Of a stretch of 64,000 nt of DNA, positions 8,143-16,476 are shown one piece after another. Every line of letters begins with the position of its first letter. Within the stretch, counting starts at the first letter, position 1. A program made the position numbers and the translations under genes. The notes under the pieces were generated by a model, which worked only from the letters and a program-made list of their open reading frames with translations, did not search any database and was not told the origin of the DNA. This DNA comes from Chitinophagaceae bacterium (GTDB lineage: Bacteria; Bacteroidota; Bacteroidia; Chitinophagales; Chitinophagaceae): assembly GCA_025934485.1 (NCBI GenBank), contig JAICXX010000010.1, positions 1-64,000 of the forward strand, given 5' to 3'.

Positions 8143-9306
8143 ATGATCCTCAGTGAAAAAGATCCGGGTTACAAACAGTGTGCTGTTTCCGTAATGGACA
8201 ATATAGCCGACCCGGATATCCGGTTCGATGCGCAAGGCATTTGCAATTATGTATACGATTACCAGGCCATTGCGAAAGAAAACCTCTTTACAGGGGCCGA
8301 TGGCGAAGCCCGGCTGGAAGAGCTGCTGGACAAGATGCGGAACGAAGGAAAGGACAAACAATACGACTGCGTCACCGGCATCAGCGGCGGAGTCGACAGC
8401 TCCTACCTTATCCTTATGGCCAAAAAATGGGGCCTTCGCCCCCTGATCGTGCATTTCGACAACGGCTGGAACTCCGAAATTGCGGTCCGTAACATCAATA
8501 ACATCATCAAACATACCGGTTACGACCTGTATACCATCGTAGTCGATTGGGAAGAATTCAAGGACCTCCAGCTGGCCTATATCAAGGCCTCCGTTGTGGA
8601 TATAGAAGTACCCACCGACCACGCGATCAGCGGCACCCTGCAGCGCCTAGCCGTCAAATACAAGATCAAATATATTTTGAGCGGGAACAACGTGGCGACG
8701 GAAGCCATCTTACCCCCCTCATGGATATACAACAAGAACGACTATGTCAACCTGACGAATATCCATAAACAATTTGGCTCACGGGCTTTGAAGACCTATC
8801 CGCTTTTTGGGCCCAAAGAGCAATACCTTTATGGCAGCGTCAAGGGTATCCATACCGTCAAGCCGCTGAACTATCTCCCGTACGAAAAACAAAAGGCCAA
8901 AGAAGCGATTATCCGCGAGCTGGAATGGACCGACTATGGCGGGAAACACTACGAATCGGTCTTCACAAAATTCTATCAGGCCTATATCCTGCCGCAGAAA
9001 TTTCATATCGACAAACGCAAGGCTCACTTATCCAATATGATCTTCTCCGGTCAGCTCACGAAGACAGAAGCGTTGGAAGAGATGAAATTGCCGCTGTACG
9101 AACCATCGGAGCTTCGGGAAGAAAAAGACTATGTGCTCAAGAAATTCGGCCTGTCCACAGAGGCTTTCGATGCCCTGATGAAGCTGCCGAGGGTAGAACA
9201 TTCCGTATTCGGCAAACAAAAGCCGATCACGGAGACATTTCCGTTGCTAAAGGTGCTCCGGCCGCTTAAAACATTGATCAAAGGACGACGTGAGAAGAAA
9301 GATTAA
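8143..9306 (+). CDS. wbpG: WbpG-type N-acetyl sugar amidotransferase
   Basis: A 387-residue PP-loop ATP pyrophosphatase with SGGVDSS at residues 81-87. The family converts an N-acetyl group on a nucleotide sugar to an N-acetimidoyl (amidine) group, using ATP and ammonia from HisH/HisF. The N-terminus normally carries two CxxC pairs for zinc (CxRC ... CxxC). Here only the first Cys of each pair is kept (C13, C34); the second positions are S16 and V37. The residues around the PP-loop and the SGNNVATEAILPPSW region look intact. It overlaps the next gene by 17 bases. With WbpB/D/E nearby, the substrate is probably a UDP-2,3-diacetamido uronic acid. Confidence 0.88.
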   Translation: MILSEKDPGYKQCAVSVMDNIADPDIRFDAQGICNYVYDYQAIAKENLFTGADGEARLEELLDKMRNEGKDKQYDCVTGISGGVDSSYLILMAKKWGLRPLIVHFDNGWNSEIAVRNINNIIKHTGYDLYTIVVDWEEFKDLQLAYIKASVVDIEVPTDHAISGTLQRLAVKYKIKYILSGNNVATEAILPPSWIYNKNDYVNLTNIHKQFGSRALKTYPLFGPKEQYLYGSVKGIHTVKPLNYLPYEKQKAKEAIIRELEWTDYGGKHYESVFTKFYQAYILPQKFHIDKRKAHLSNMIFSGQLTKTEALEEMKLPLYEPSELREEKDYVLKKFGLSTEAFDALMKLPRVEHSVFGKQKPITETFPLLKVLRPLKTLIKGRREKKD

Positions 9307-10486
9307 ACAACGCCTTGCTGGTGCGCTTCGGGCAATGGGCTGGTGGAAACCACTGTCCTTACCCGGTGAAGTGCTCACGACGGACGTTTATCTCGATAAG
9401 TATTACTCTACCTATTCGCCCGAAAAGGCCATTATTTTTCCGGCCGCCTGGCGGGAGGAATCCTTGCCCGGGACATTACGCTATGCTCCAGGCTGGAAAT
9501 TCACCAGTCTCAGCAAGCGAAAAGTTCAGGAAGCATTCGTACTCCGGCTGCCCGATGGACGGGTATGGGGACAAAATGGGGCCGTGATCACGAGAGAAGG
9601 CGTCCTGTTGAAAGATCTCTCACGGGAGTTTGGGAAAAGACATGGCCACAGCGCCCTCGAGTCCCTCCGGATCGGCAAGCCCGCCGAACCGGCTCGCAAT
9701 ATTGCCGTGTTGTCGACGGCCGGGGGTGATACCTTTTATCATTGGTTGTTCGATATCCTCCCCCGATATTATTTGTTGAAGAAAGCCGGTCTCGCATCGG
9801 CCATCGATCTCTTTGTCGTCCCGCGGATCCGAAGCCGGTTTCAGCAAGAGAGTCTCCTGCAGCTCGGCATCGCGCGGTTCCGCCTGCTGGAGGCCGATAC
9901 TCCGGATTTCCATATCCGGGCGGAGAACCTCTTCGTTCCATCGCTACCTTCGCTGCTGGGAGCTGTAAATCCCTGGGCATCGGCTTTCGTGCGGGAAGCG
10001 TTTCTCGGGCCCAACCTCCCGGCTGTACCCCCGGCAGAGGTCCCTTCCAACCTCCCGACCATGCCCCCGGCCAAACGCCTCTTCATCTCCCGGAAAAATG
10101 CGCCTAACCGGCGTCTCGCAGGTGAAGAGCAGCTGGAAGACTGGCTGGAACGCAATGGCTTCACGGTCATCATGGCCGAGAACCACACCTTGCCGGAGCA
10201 GGCGGCACTATTTCATGGGGCCGAAGTCGTGATGGCAGTACATGGCAGCGGCCTGTCGAATATCGTCTTTTGCCGGCCGGGGACCATTATTATAGAGTTG
10301 TTTGCCTCGTCTTTCGTAGTCCCCTGCTACTGGATACTGGCCAATAACCATTCCCTCCGGTATTTTTGCCTGCAGGATGGGGAAGAAACTGAGCCTTATC
10401 GACCTTACTGGGAAGGCATACCCGGAGATTGCCGGCTCACCGAAAAGGACCTCGGCGAGATCCTGGCGCTGGCTACCAAATCATAA
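9290..10486 (+). CDS. glycosyltransferase family 61 (DUF563-like)
   Basis: A 398-residue protein. The GT61 core is visible in the second half: STAGGDTFYHWLFDILPRYY, RLFISRKNAPNRRLAGEE, VVMAVHGSGLSNIVFCRPG and TIIIELF, ending in a short helical tail. HGSGLSN is the typical nucleotide-sugar-binding signature of the capsular polysaccharide branch. The start is a GTG at 9290, inside the last 17 bases of wbpG. Donor and linkage are unknown. Confidence 0.82.
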   Translation: MRRKIKQRLAGALRAMGWWKPLSLPGEVLTTDVYLDKYYSTYSPEKAIIFPAAWREESLPGTLRYAPGWKFTSLSKRKVQEAFVLRLPDGRVWGQNGAVITREGVLLKDLSREFGKRHGHSALESLRIGKPAEPARNIAVLSTAGGDTFYHWLFDILPRYYLLKKAGLASAIDLFVVPRIRSRFQQESLLQLGIARFRLLEADTPDFHIRAENLFVPSLPSLLGAVNPWASAFVREAFLGPNLPAVPPAEVPSNLPTMPPAKRLFISRKNAPNRRLAGEEQLEDWLERNGFTVIMAENHTLPEQAALFHGAEVVMAVHGSGLSNIVFCRPGTIIIELFASSFVVPCYWILANNHSLRYFCLQDGEETEPYRPYWEGIPGDCRLTEKDLGEILALATKS

Positions 10487-10506
10487 AAAACCACTAAGCG
10501 AATACA

Positions 10507-11505
10507 ATGAAGTTCGGAATCATCGGCTGCGGCCGGATAGCACAACGTCATGCTGAACATATCCACAAACAAGGTAAGCTCGTAGCCGTTTGTGACGTCA
10601 TCGAAGACAAGGCCCGGGAAATGGCGGGAAAATACGGGGCCGCCTGCTTTAAGGATATCGACGTCTTCCTCGCCGGGTCGAAGGAAATGGATGTCGTAGC
10701 CGTGTGCTCCCCCAATGGTCTCCATGCGGCGCACACCATTAAAGCGCTTCGGGCGGGGTTTCATGTGCTCTGTGAAAAACCCATGGCGCTCTCGGTCCAG
10801 GACTGCGGCGAAATGATCAACGCCGCGGAACGCGCGAACAAACGGCTTTTTATCGTCAAGCAAAACCGGTTCAATCCCCCCGTTGCCGCCGTCAAAAAGA
10901 TCATCGACGAAGGCCGCCTCGGCAAGATATACAGCGCTCAGCTGAGCTGTTTCTGGAATCGTAACGACGCCTACTACAAGAACTCCTGGAAAGGCACCCT
11001 GGATCTCGACGGCGGTACGCTGTATACGCAGTTCAGCCATTTTATCGATCTGCTCTACTGGATTGTAGGCGACGTAAAGACCGTACAATCCTATATAGGG
11101 AACTTCGCCCACCAGGGGGTCATCGAATTCGAGGACACCGGGGTGATCAGTCTGCGGTTCTATAATGGCGCCGTGGGTACCATAAATTATACGGTGAACA
11201 GCCATAACAAGAATATGGAAGGGTCCCTAACGTTGTTCGGCGAGAAGGGGACGGTGAAGATCGGCGGGCAGTACCTGAACGAGCTGGAATACCAGGACAT
11301 CGAGGGCTATAAGATCGAAAATCTTCCGCCTGGCAACCCTGCCAACAACTATGGCCAATATCAGGGCTCCATGTCGAACCATGATAAAGTATACCAGAAT
11401 GTCATCGAAGTGCTCGAAGGCAACGGTATCATCGCCACCGGCGGGTTCGAAGGGCTGAAGACAATAGAGATCATTGACAAAATCTATTCATCTGCCAAAC
11501 AATAA
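10507..11505 (+). CDS. wbpB: WbpB/WlbA-type UDP-N-acetylglucosaminuronate 3-dehydrogenase
   Basis: A 332-residue Gfo/Idh/MocA oxidoreductase. The NAD-binding start is KFGIIGCGRIAQRHAEHI, the catalytic EKP is at residues 90-92, and the substrate region follows in LDGGTLYTQFSHFIDLLYW. WbpB/WlbA oxidises C3 of UDP-GlcNAcA to the 3-keto sugar, the first step of UDP-2,3-diacetamido-2,3-dideoxy-glucuronate synthesis. It is followed by WbpD- and WbpE-like genes, which confirms the pathway. The UDP-GlcNAc 6-dehydrogenase (WbpA) that would make the substrate is not in the window. Confidence 0.88.
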   Translation: MKFGIIGCGRIAQRHAEHIHKQGKLVAVCDVIEDKAREMAGKYGAACFKDIDVFLAGSKEMDVVAVCSPNGLHAAHTIKALRAGFHVLCEKPMALSVQDCGEMINAAERANKRLFIVKQNRFNPPVAAVKKIIDEGRLGKIYSAQLSCFWNRNDAYYKNSWKGTLDLDGGTLYTQFSHFIDLLYWIVGDVKTVQSYIGNFAHQGVIEFEDTGVISLRFYNGAVGTINYTVNSHNKNMEGSLTLFGEKGTVKIGGQYLNELEYQDIEGYKIENLPPGNPANNYGQYQGSMSNHDKVYQNVIEVLEGNGIIATGGFEGLKTIEIIDKIYSSAKQ

Positions 11506-11972
11506 TGAGCGCGCGTTTCAAACAAGCGGGAATAACCGCGGATGTAGCCTTCGGCGAGAATGTGACCGTGGTCCAGCCGGTAAACCTTTACGGATGTACG
11601 ATAGGGAGCAATACATTTATCGGCCCTTTCGTTGAGATACAAAAGAATTGCCGGATCGGCAGCCAGTGTAAAATTCAGTCGCACACTTTTATCTGCGAGC
11701 TGGTGACGATCGGCGATCAATGTTTTGTCGGCCACGGTGTCATGTTCGTCAACGATCTCTTTTCCTCGGGCGGGCCCGCCGGCGGCGATCCATCCAAATG
11801 GAAGAGCACCACGATCGGCAACCATGTATCCATTGGCTCGAATGCCACCATCCTGCCCGTAACGATCTGTGACCATGTCGTCATCGGCGCGGGGGCCGTG
11901 GTGACAAAGAACATCACCCAACCTGGCATCTATGCCGGAAACCCGGCGAAGAAGCTCAGAAATATTGAATAG
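11505..11972 (+). CDS. wbpD: WbpD/WlbB-type UDP-3-amino sugar N-acetyltransferase
   Basis: A 155-residue left-handed beta-helix acetyltransferase with the diagnostic phrases VQPVNLYGCTIGSNTFIGPF, IQSHTFICELVTIGDQCFVG and HGVMFVNDLF. It uses acetyl-CoA to N-acetylate UDP-2-acetamido-3-amino-2,3-dideoxy-glucuronate. Its ATG shares its A with the TAA stop of wbpB (TAATG), and wbpE follows after 3 nt, so the three steps are produced together. The length is slightly below the roughly 190 residues of Pseudomonas WbpD, lacking a C-terminal tail, but the repeat region is complete. Confidence 0.87.
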   Translation: MSARFKQAGITADVAFGENVTVVQPVNLYGCTIGSNTFIGPFVEIQKNCRIGSQCKIQSHTFICELVTIGDQCFVGHGVMFVNDLFSSGGPAGGDPSKWKSTTIGNHVSIGSNATILPVTICDHVVIGAGAVVTKNITQPGIYAGNPAKKLRNIE

Positions 11973-11975
11973 ATT

Positions 11976-13088
11976 ATGAACATTCCTTTTGTAGACCTGC
12001 AGGCGCAATACCAAGGCATCAAGAAAGACATCGACAAGGCTATTACGGACGTCATCGCCGAGACGGCCTTTATCGGCGGCCATTTTGTAAAGGATTTCGA
12101 ACGCGATTTTGAATCGCTCTATGGCGTGAAGCATATGATAGGTTGTGCCAATGGCACCGATGCCCTCTATATACTCATGAAGATGCTCGGGGTAGGGCCC
12201 GGCGACGAGGTCATCACCGTCGCCAACAGCTGGATATCCAGCTCCGAGACCATCACCCAAACGGGCGCAAGACCCGTCTTCGTGGACGTTCATCCGGAAT
12301 ACTATAGCCTCGACGAGACCTTGCTGGAAGCAAAGATCAACTCCAGGACCCGCGGTGTGATCGCTGTACACCTGCAGGGGCAGATGTGCGATATAGCGGC
12401 CATCAAAGCCATTTGTGACAAACACGGGTTATTCCTGCTTGAAGACTGTGCGCAGTCGCATTTTTCGGAATTTCGCGGGGTCCGCGCGGGTCTCACGGGC
12501 GTGGCGGGATCCTTTAGCTTCTATCCGGGAAAGAACCTCGGCGCGTATGGCGACGCCGGCGGTATCATCACCAACAGCGACGAGCTGGCTGAAAAATGCC
12601 GGATGTTCGCCAACCATGGCGCCTTGAAAAAGCCGGATCACCGCATAGAAGGGATCAACAGCAGGCTGGATACCATCCAGGCCTCGATCCTCAGCGCCAA
12701 GCTGCCTCATATCCTGGAATGGACGGAAGCCCGTATCCGCAACGCGGGGTTGTACGACCGTTATCTCAAGGATATCCCGCAGATATGTCTCCCCAGGGTC
12801 CGGCCCGAATCCAAACACAGTTTCCATCTCTATATGATCCGCACGCCCCATCGCGTGGAGCTCATGGAATACCTGAAGGCGCAGGGGATCGAAACGGCGG
12901 TACACTACCCCGTGGCCCTGCCTAACCTGCCCGCCTACCGTTATCTTGGACATTCTCCCGCCGACTTCCCCGTCGCCAGCCGTTTGCAAAACGAGATCCT
13001 GTCAATCCCGATGTATCCGGAGCTCACCGAGCCGATGATCGCCAATGTCGCGGAGAAGATCAGGACATTCCATTCCGGCCGGCGCTAG
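11976..13088 (+). CDS. wbpE: WbpE/WlbC-type UDP-3-keto sugar aminotransferase
   Basis: A 370-residue DegT-family PLP aminotransferase. The Schiff-base lysine is K186 in SFYPGKNLGAYGDAG, and other family marks are ANGTDALYI, EDCAQSHFSEF and NSRLDTIQASIL. WbpE aminates the 3-keto sugar made by WbpB, with glutamate as donor, before acetylation by WbpD. It is clearly different in sequence from the first DegT enzyme at 1537, whose lysine motif is HATKLFHT, so the cluster makes two different amino sugars. Confidence 0.88.
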   Translation: MNIPFVDLQAQYQGIKKDIDKAITDVIAETAFIGGHFVKDFERDFESLYGVKHMIGCANGTDALYILMKMLGVGPGDEVITVANSWISSSETITQTGARPVFVDVHPEYYSLDETLLEAKINSRTRGVIAVHLQGQMCDIAAIKAICDKHGLFLLEDCAQSHFSEFRGVRAGLTGVAGSFSFYPGKNLGAYGDAGGIITNSDELAEKCRMFANHGALKKPDHRIEGINSRLDTIQASILSAKLPHILEWTEARIRNAGLYDRYLKDIPQICLPRVRPESKHSFHLYMIRTPHRVELMEYLKAQGIETAVHYPVALPNLPAYRYLGHSPADFPVASRLQNEILSIPMYPELTEPMIANVAEKIRTFHSGRR

Positions 13089-13103
13089 AACCAACCCTAC
13101 CAC

Positions 13104-14327
13104 ATGCCTGCACTGCAAGGAAAACGAATACTCATCTTGTCCCCGCAAAATTGGGGCAGGATGTTCGTGTCCAAACATCACTATGCCATCGAGCTGGCCC
13201 GCCGGGGCAATACCGTGTATTTTCTCGATCCCCCGGAACAGGGCGAATCCGATCTCCGGGAACCGGTGAACATCACCCCGCTGCCGGATGCGGGTAACCT
13301 TTTCCTGGTGCGCCATAAGCTTTGGTTCCCGTATAAGCTGAAATTCCATGCCCTGCCCCTTTTTCATGCGGGGATGCGCGGGCATTTGAAAAAGATACTA
13401 AAGACCATCGGCGAGCCCATCGATATCGTATGGTCCTTCGATCTGGGGAACTTATATCCGCTGACCTACTTTACCGGCGTACCGCGGAAGATCTTTCATC
13501 CCGTGGATGAGCCGTTGAATCCCCCGGCCATCGCCTCGGCGCGGGGCGCCGACGTGATATTTTCGGTAACCGCAGAGATCCTCGCGAAATACAAGCAATA
13601 CGGTCTTCCGGCGCAGTTCATCAATCATGGTGTGGGGGCCGATTTCCTGGCATCGGGTGGTGCTCTTTCGACCGCCGGGGATAGCGCGGCGGGTGCTCTT
13701 TCATTTGCCGGTGACAACGCGGGCTCAGGCCGACCGGGCCTGGTGCGTATCGGATTTTCGGGTAACCTGCTGCGTAATGACATCGACCGGCCTACCTTTC
13801 TGCAGATCGTCAGGGAGAATCCGGCAGTGCGGTTCGAATGCTGGGGCAGCTATAAGGACCGTGAATCCAATATCGGCGGCGTCGCCAATGACGAAACCCG
13901 GCAATTCATTGCAGGTTTGCAGGCCAGCTCCAATGTCGTCCTCCACGGGCCGGTGCCCTCGGGGCGTCTCGCGAAGGAAATACACGGGATGGACGGTTTC
14001 CTCATTTGCTACGATATCAAAAAAGACCAGAGTGGCGGCACCAACTACCACAAGGTCATGGAATACATGAGCACCGGAAAGGTGATCATTTCCAATAACA
14101 TCACTACCTACAAGGACCGGCCGGAGCTCGTGGTGATGACGGCCGAAAGGGACCATAATCGCGAACTGCCGGCGCTCTTCACACAGGTGATCGCCCGGCT
14201 CGACCAGTACAATGCCCCTGCCGCGCAGCTTACCCGGGCCGGCTTTGCCCGGGATAATACCTATTCAAAACAAGTCGATCGAATACAAGCTCACCTGGAA
14301 TCGATCTTTCCAGGCCGGCAACAGTGA
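13104..14327 (+). CDS. glycosyltransferase family 4-like, GT-B
   Basis: A 407-residue GT-B enzyme. Its N-terminus KRILILSPQNWGRMFVSKHH and mid-part FHPVDEPLNPPA suit a GT4 acceptor domain, and the donor site reads GTNYHKVMEYMSTGKVIISNN near residues 312-332. Between the two domains sits an Ala/Gly/Ser-rich insert (about residues 183-212) encoded by an imperfect duplication at 13660-13731: two segments each contain GGTGCTCTTTC-like sequence followed by a GCCGG-GGA/TGA run. It probably adds one sugar to the repeat unit. Confidence 0.8.
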   Translation: MPALQGKRILILSPQNWGRMFVSKHHYAIELARRGNTVYFLDPPEQGESDLREPVNITPLPDAGNLFLVRHKLWFPYKLKFHALPLFHAGMRGHLKKILKTIGEPIDIVWSFDLGNLYPLTYFTGVPRKIFHPVDEPLNPPAIASARGADVIFSVTAEILAKYKQYGLPAQFINHGVGADFLASGGALSTAGDSAAGALSFAGDNAGSGRPGLVRIGFSGNLLRNDIDRPTFLQIVRENPAVRFECWGSYKDRESNIGGVANDETRQFIAGLQASSNVVLHGPVPSGRLAKEIHGMDGFLICYDIKKDQSGGTNYHKVMEYMSTGKVIISNNITTYKDRPELVVMTAERDHNRELPALFTQVIARLDQYNAPAAQLTRAGFARDNTYSKQVDRIQAHLESIFPGRQQ

Positions 14328-14330
14328 ACT

Positions 14331-15488
14331 ATGTCTGACGCTACAAAAAAGGTACTGGTCGTTCTTTACTCCCATCCCGAGCTTTATCCGCCGACGCTGA
14401 ATGCCGTCATGAACCTGGCCGGACATATGGGCGAGGTCCATGTGCTCTACCGACCGCACAAAAAGGATGAGTGGAGCTGGCCCGCCAACGTGCATTTGCA
14501 TTCTTCGGGTAAACCCATAGGCGTCAGACAATTCATGACAAGTGACTGGCGTACGAGGATGGGGGCGCATGCCCGCTTTGCCATGGACCTCCTGCGCCTT
14601 ATGCGACGGATCAGGCCGGACATCGTCCTGCTGTATGATCCCTATCCTGCGTTGTTCTACCGGCTCATCCATCCCCTTTTGCGGCGCAAGCCCTTTCTCT
14701 GGTATCACAGCCACGACGCGATCGACCGCCGCGACCTGGAGAGCGGCAACAAAATGATACAACAGCTCCGGAAATCGGAGACCTTTGTGCTGGATCATGC
14801 CGATCTCTTTACCCTGCCGGCCGTCGAACGTAAACCTTTTTATGACCTGGGCAATTTCCGCGGTAACTATTGGACGATCCCCAATTTCCCATCCTTAAAG
14901 GTCTTTAGCGCCGCGCCGTCCAGGACCCTCGACGGTGAGTTGGTCCTGGCTTTTCAGGGATCGATCTGCCAAGGCCGGGGCCTCGAAGACGTGATCACGT
15001 CCCTGCCGATAACCATAGCGGGCAGGCCCGTGCATTTTTCCATTACGGGTTTCTGCTATAATGCGGCTTATATGGATTCCCTTCGCCGGCAGATCGCCGC
15101 CCTGCCGGAACCCGACGCTGTCTCGATCCACGATGCCGTGCCCTATGCGCGGTTGCGAGAGGCACAAAGCGATGCGCATGTAGGCTGGGCCTACTACGGG
15201 GTGAACTCGAGCATGGACGTGTCCATCGGGACGGCCTCCAATAAATTTTTCGAATCCTGCGCCATGGGGCTCCCGGTGTTGTACAACGCCGGCAATACCT
15301 TCTCCGCTTATACACAATACGCTTGGGCATTGCCGGTGAGACCCGGCCGCGAAGATCTCGCGGCTCAGCTAACGCGGGTCGCGGGTGATTATGAAAACCT
15401 TTCGGCACTCGCAAGACGCCAATTTCTGGAAGAACTCAACTATGAGATAGCCTTTGAAGAAGTATTAAAATTTTTACCCCATGCGTGA
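14331..15488 (+). CDS. glycosyltransferase family 4-like, GT-B
   Basis: A 385-residue GT-B protein. The N-terminal domain begins KKVLVVLYSHPELYPPTLN; the acceptor side contains YDPYPALFYRL and HSHDAIDRRDL. The donor site near the C-terminus reads TASNKFFESCAMGLPVLYN, with the glutamate typical of retaining GT4 enzymes. Its last 8 bases overlap the start of the AT3 acyltransferase gene, so the two are co-translated. Confidence 0.8.
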   Translation: MSDATKKVLVVLYSHPELYPPTLNAVMNLAGHMGEVHVLYRPHKKDEWSWPANVHLHSSGKPIGVRQFMTSDWRTRMGAHARFAMDLLRLMRRIRPDIVLLYDPYPALFYRLIHPLLRRKPFLWYHSHDAIDRRDLESGNKMIQQLRKSETFVLDHADLFTLPAVERKPFYDLGNFRGNYWTIPNFPSLKVFSAAPSRTLDGELVLAFQGSICQGRGLEDVITSLPITIAGRPVHFSITGFCYNAAYMDSLRRQIAALPEPDAVSIHDAVPYARLREAQSDAHVGWAYYGVNSSMDVSIGTASNKFFESCAMGLPVLYNAGNTFSAYTQYAWALPVRPGREDLAAQLTRVAGDYENLSALARRQFLEELNYEIAFEEVLKFLPHA

Positions 15489-16476
15489 TCTCGGCGACCG
15501 GCAATCGGGGCAGGTGGAAATCGTGACCGTCCTCAGAGGTCTCGCGGCTACAAGCGTGTTCCTCTTTCACCTGGTTTGCGTATCCAATGGTTATATCTCG
15601 GACAATTACCTGCGCACTTTTTTCGGCTATGGCAAATTCGGGGTACAATTCTTCTTTGTGATCTCCGGGTTCGTCATTCCTTATTCCATGTTACGCGCGG
15701 GGTATGAGCTCAAAGACTTCTTCAGGTTCCTGCTAAAGCGGGTCGTTCGCATCGAGCCGCCCTACCTGCTGATCGTTGTACTTACCGTATTGTTCCTTTT
15801 GGTACGCTCGAGAGCGGAACATCATTCCGGCATGCCCGTGACCTGGCAGCAGGTAGCCCTGCACGTGGGTTATCTCATCCCTTTCAGCGGCTATAGCTGG
15901 CTCAGTATTGTTTTCTGGACCCTGGCCATCGAATTCCAATTCTACCTGTTGTTCTCGCTGGCTTTTAAGCTTTTCACTACCGGAAAGGCCGGGAGATGGC
16001 TTTCCAGCCTTTTGCTGCTCTTCCTTTCCTGGTTCATCCAATGGGACAACAATTTCCTTTACTGGTCGCCGATATTCCTGATGGGTATCTATGTGGCGCT
16101 GGCCAAACAAAAAAGGATCGGGCATGCCGAGCTGTATACAGCGCTGGGTTTGTTGGCGGTCTTTGCCTTGCTCAAATTCGGCCTCGTGATCGATTTGTTT
16201 GCACTGACCGCTGTGGCGGCCATCTGGTTCGAGCCGGTGATCCGCAGCGCTGTCCTCGACTTTCTTGGAAATATCTCGTATTCCCTGTATCTGTCGCATA
16301 CCCTGATCGCTTTTGCCGTGATCAACCTAGGCATTCGGTATACGCGGCATCCGTGGCAAAAGCCCGTCTTCATAGCGGCGGCTATCGCGGCGACGATGCT
16401 CTTTAGCTATTTGCTTTATTACTTTGTGGAAAGGCCGGCTAAAAAGTGGGCGTCCAGTATTAAATATATTTCATGA
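15481..16476 (+). CDS. AT3-family membrane O-acyltransferase (OafA-like)
   Basis: A 331-residue polytopic membrane protein of the acyltransferase-3 family. The N-terminal helix carries LRGLAATSVFLFHLV, which includes the conserved His of this family, followed by the FFGYGKFGVQFFFVISGFVI phrase and about ten hydrophobic segments up to YYFVERPAKKW. AT3 proteins O-acetylate or otherwise O-acylate surface sugars in the cytoplasmic membrane. There is no SGNH esterase-like extension. It starts inside the preceding GT gene and its stop overlaps the following GT start (ATGA). It is a candidate user of the acyl group made by the 27-31 kb cassette, by proximity only. Confidence 0.88.
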   Translation: MRDLGDRQSGQVEIVTVLRGLAATSVFLFHLVCVSNGYISDNYLRTFFGYGKFGVQFFFVISGFVIPYSMLRAGYELKDFFRFLLKRVVRIEPPYLLIVVLTVLFLLVRSRAEHHSGMPVTWQQVALHVGYLIPFSGYSWLSIVFWTLAIEFQFYLLFSLAFKLFTTGKAGRWLSSLLLLFLSWFIQWDNNFLYWSPIFLMGIYVALAKQKRIGHAELYTALGLLAVFALLKFGLVIDLFALTAVAAIWFEPVIRSAVLDFLGNISYSLYLSHTLIAFAVINLGIRYTRHPWQKPVFIAAAIAATMLFSYLLYYFVERPAKKWASSIKYIS

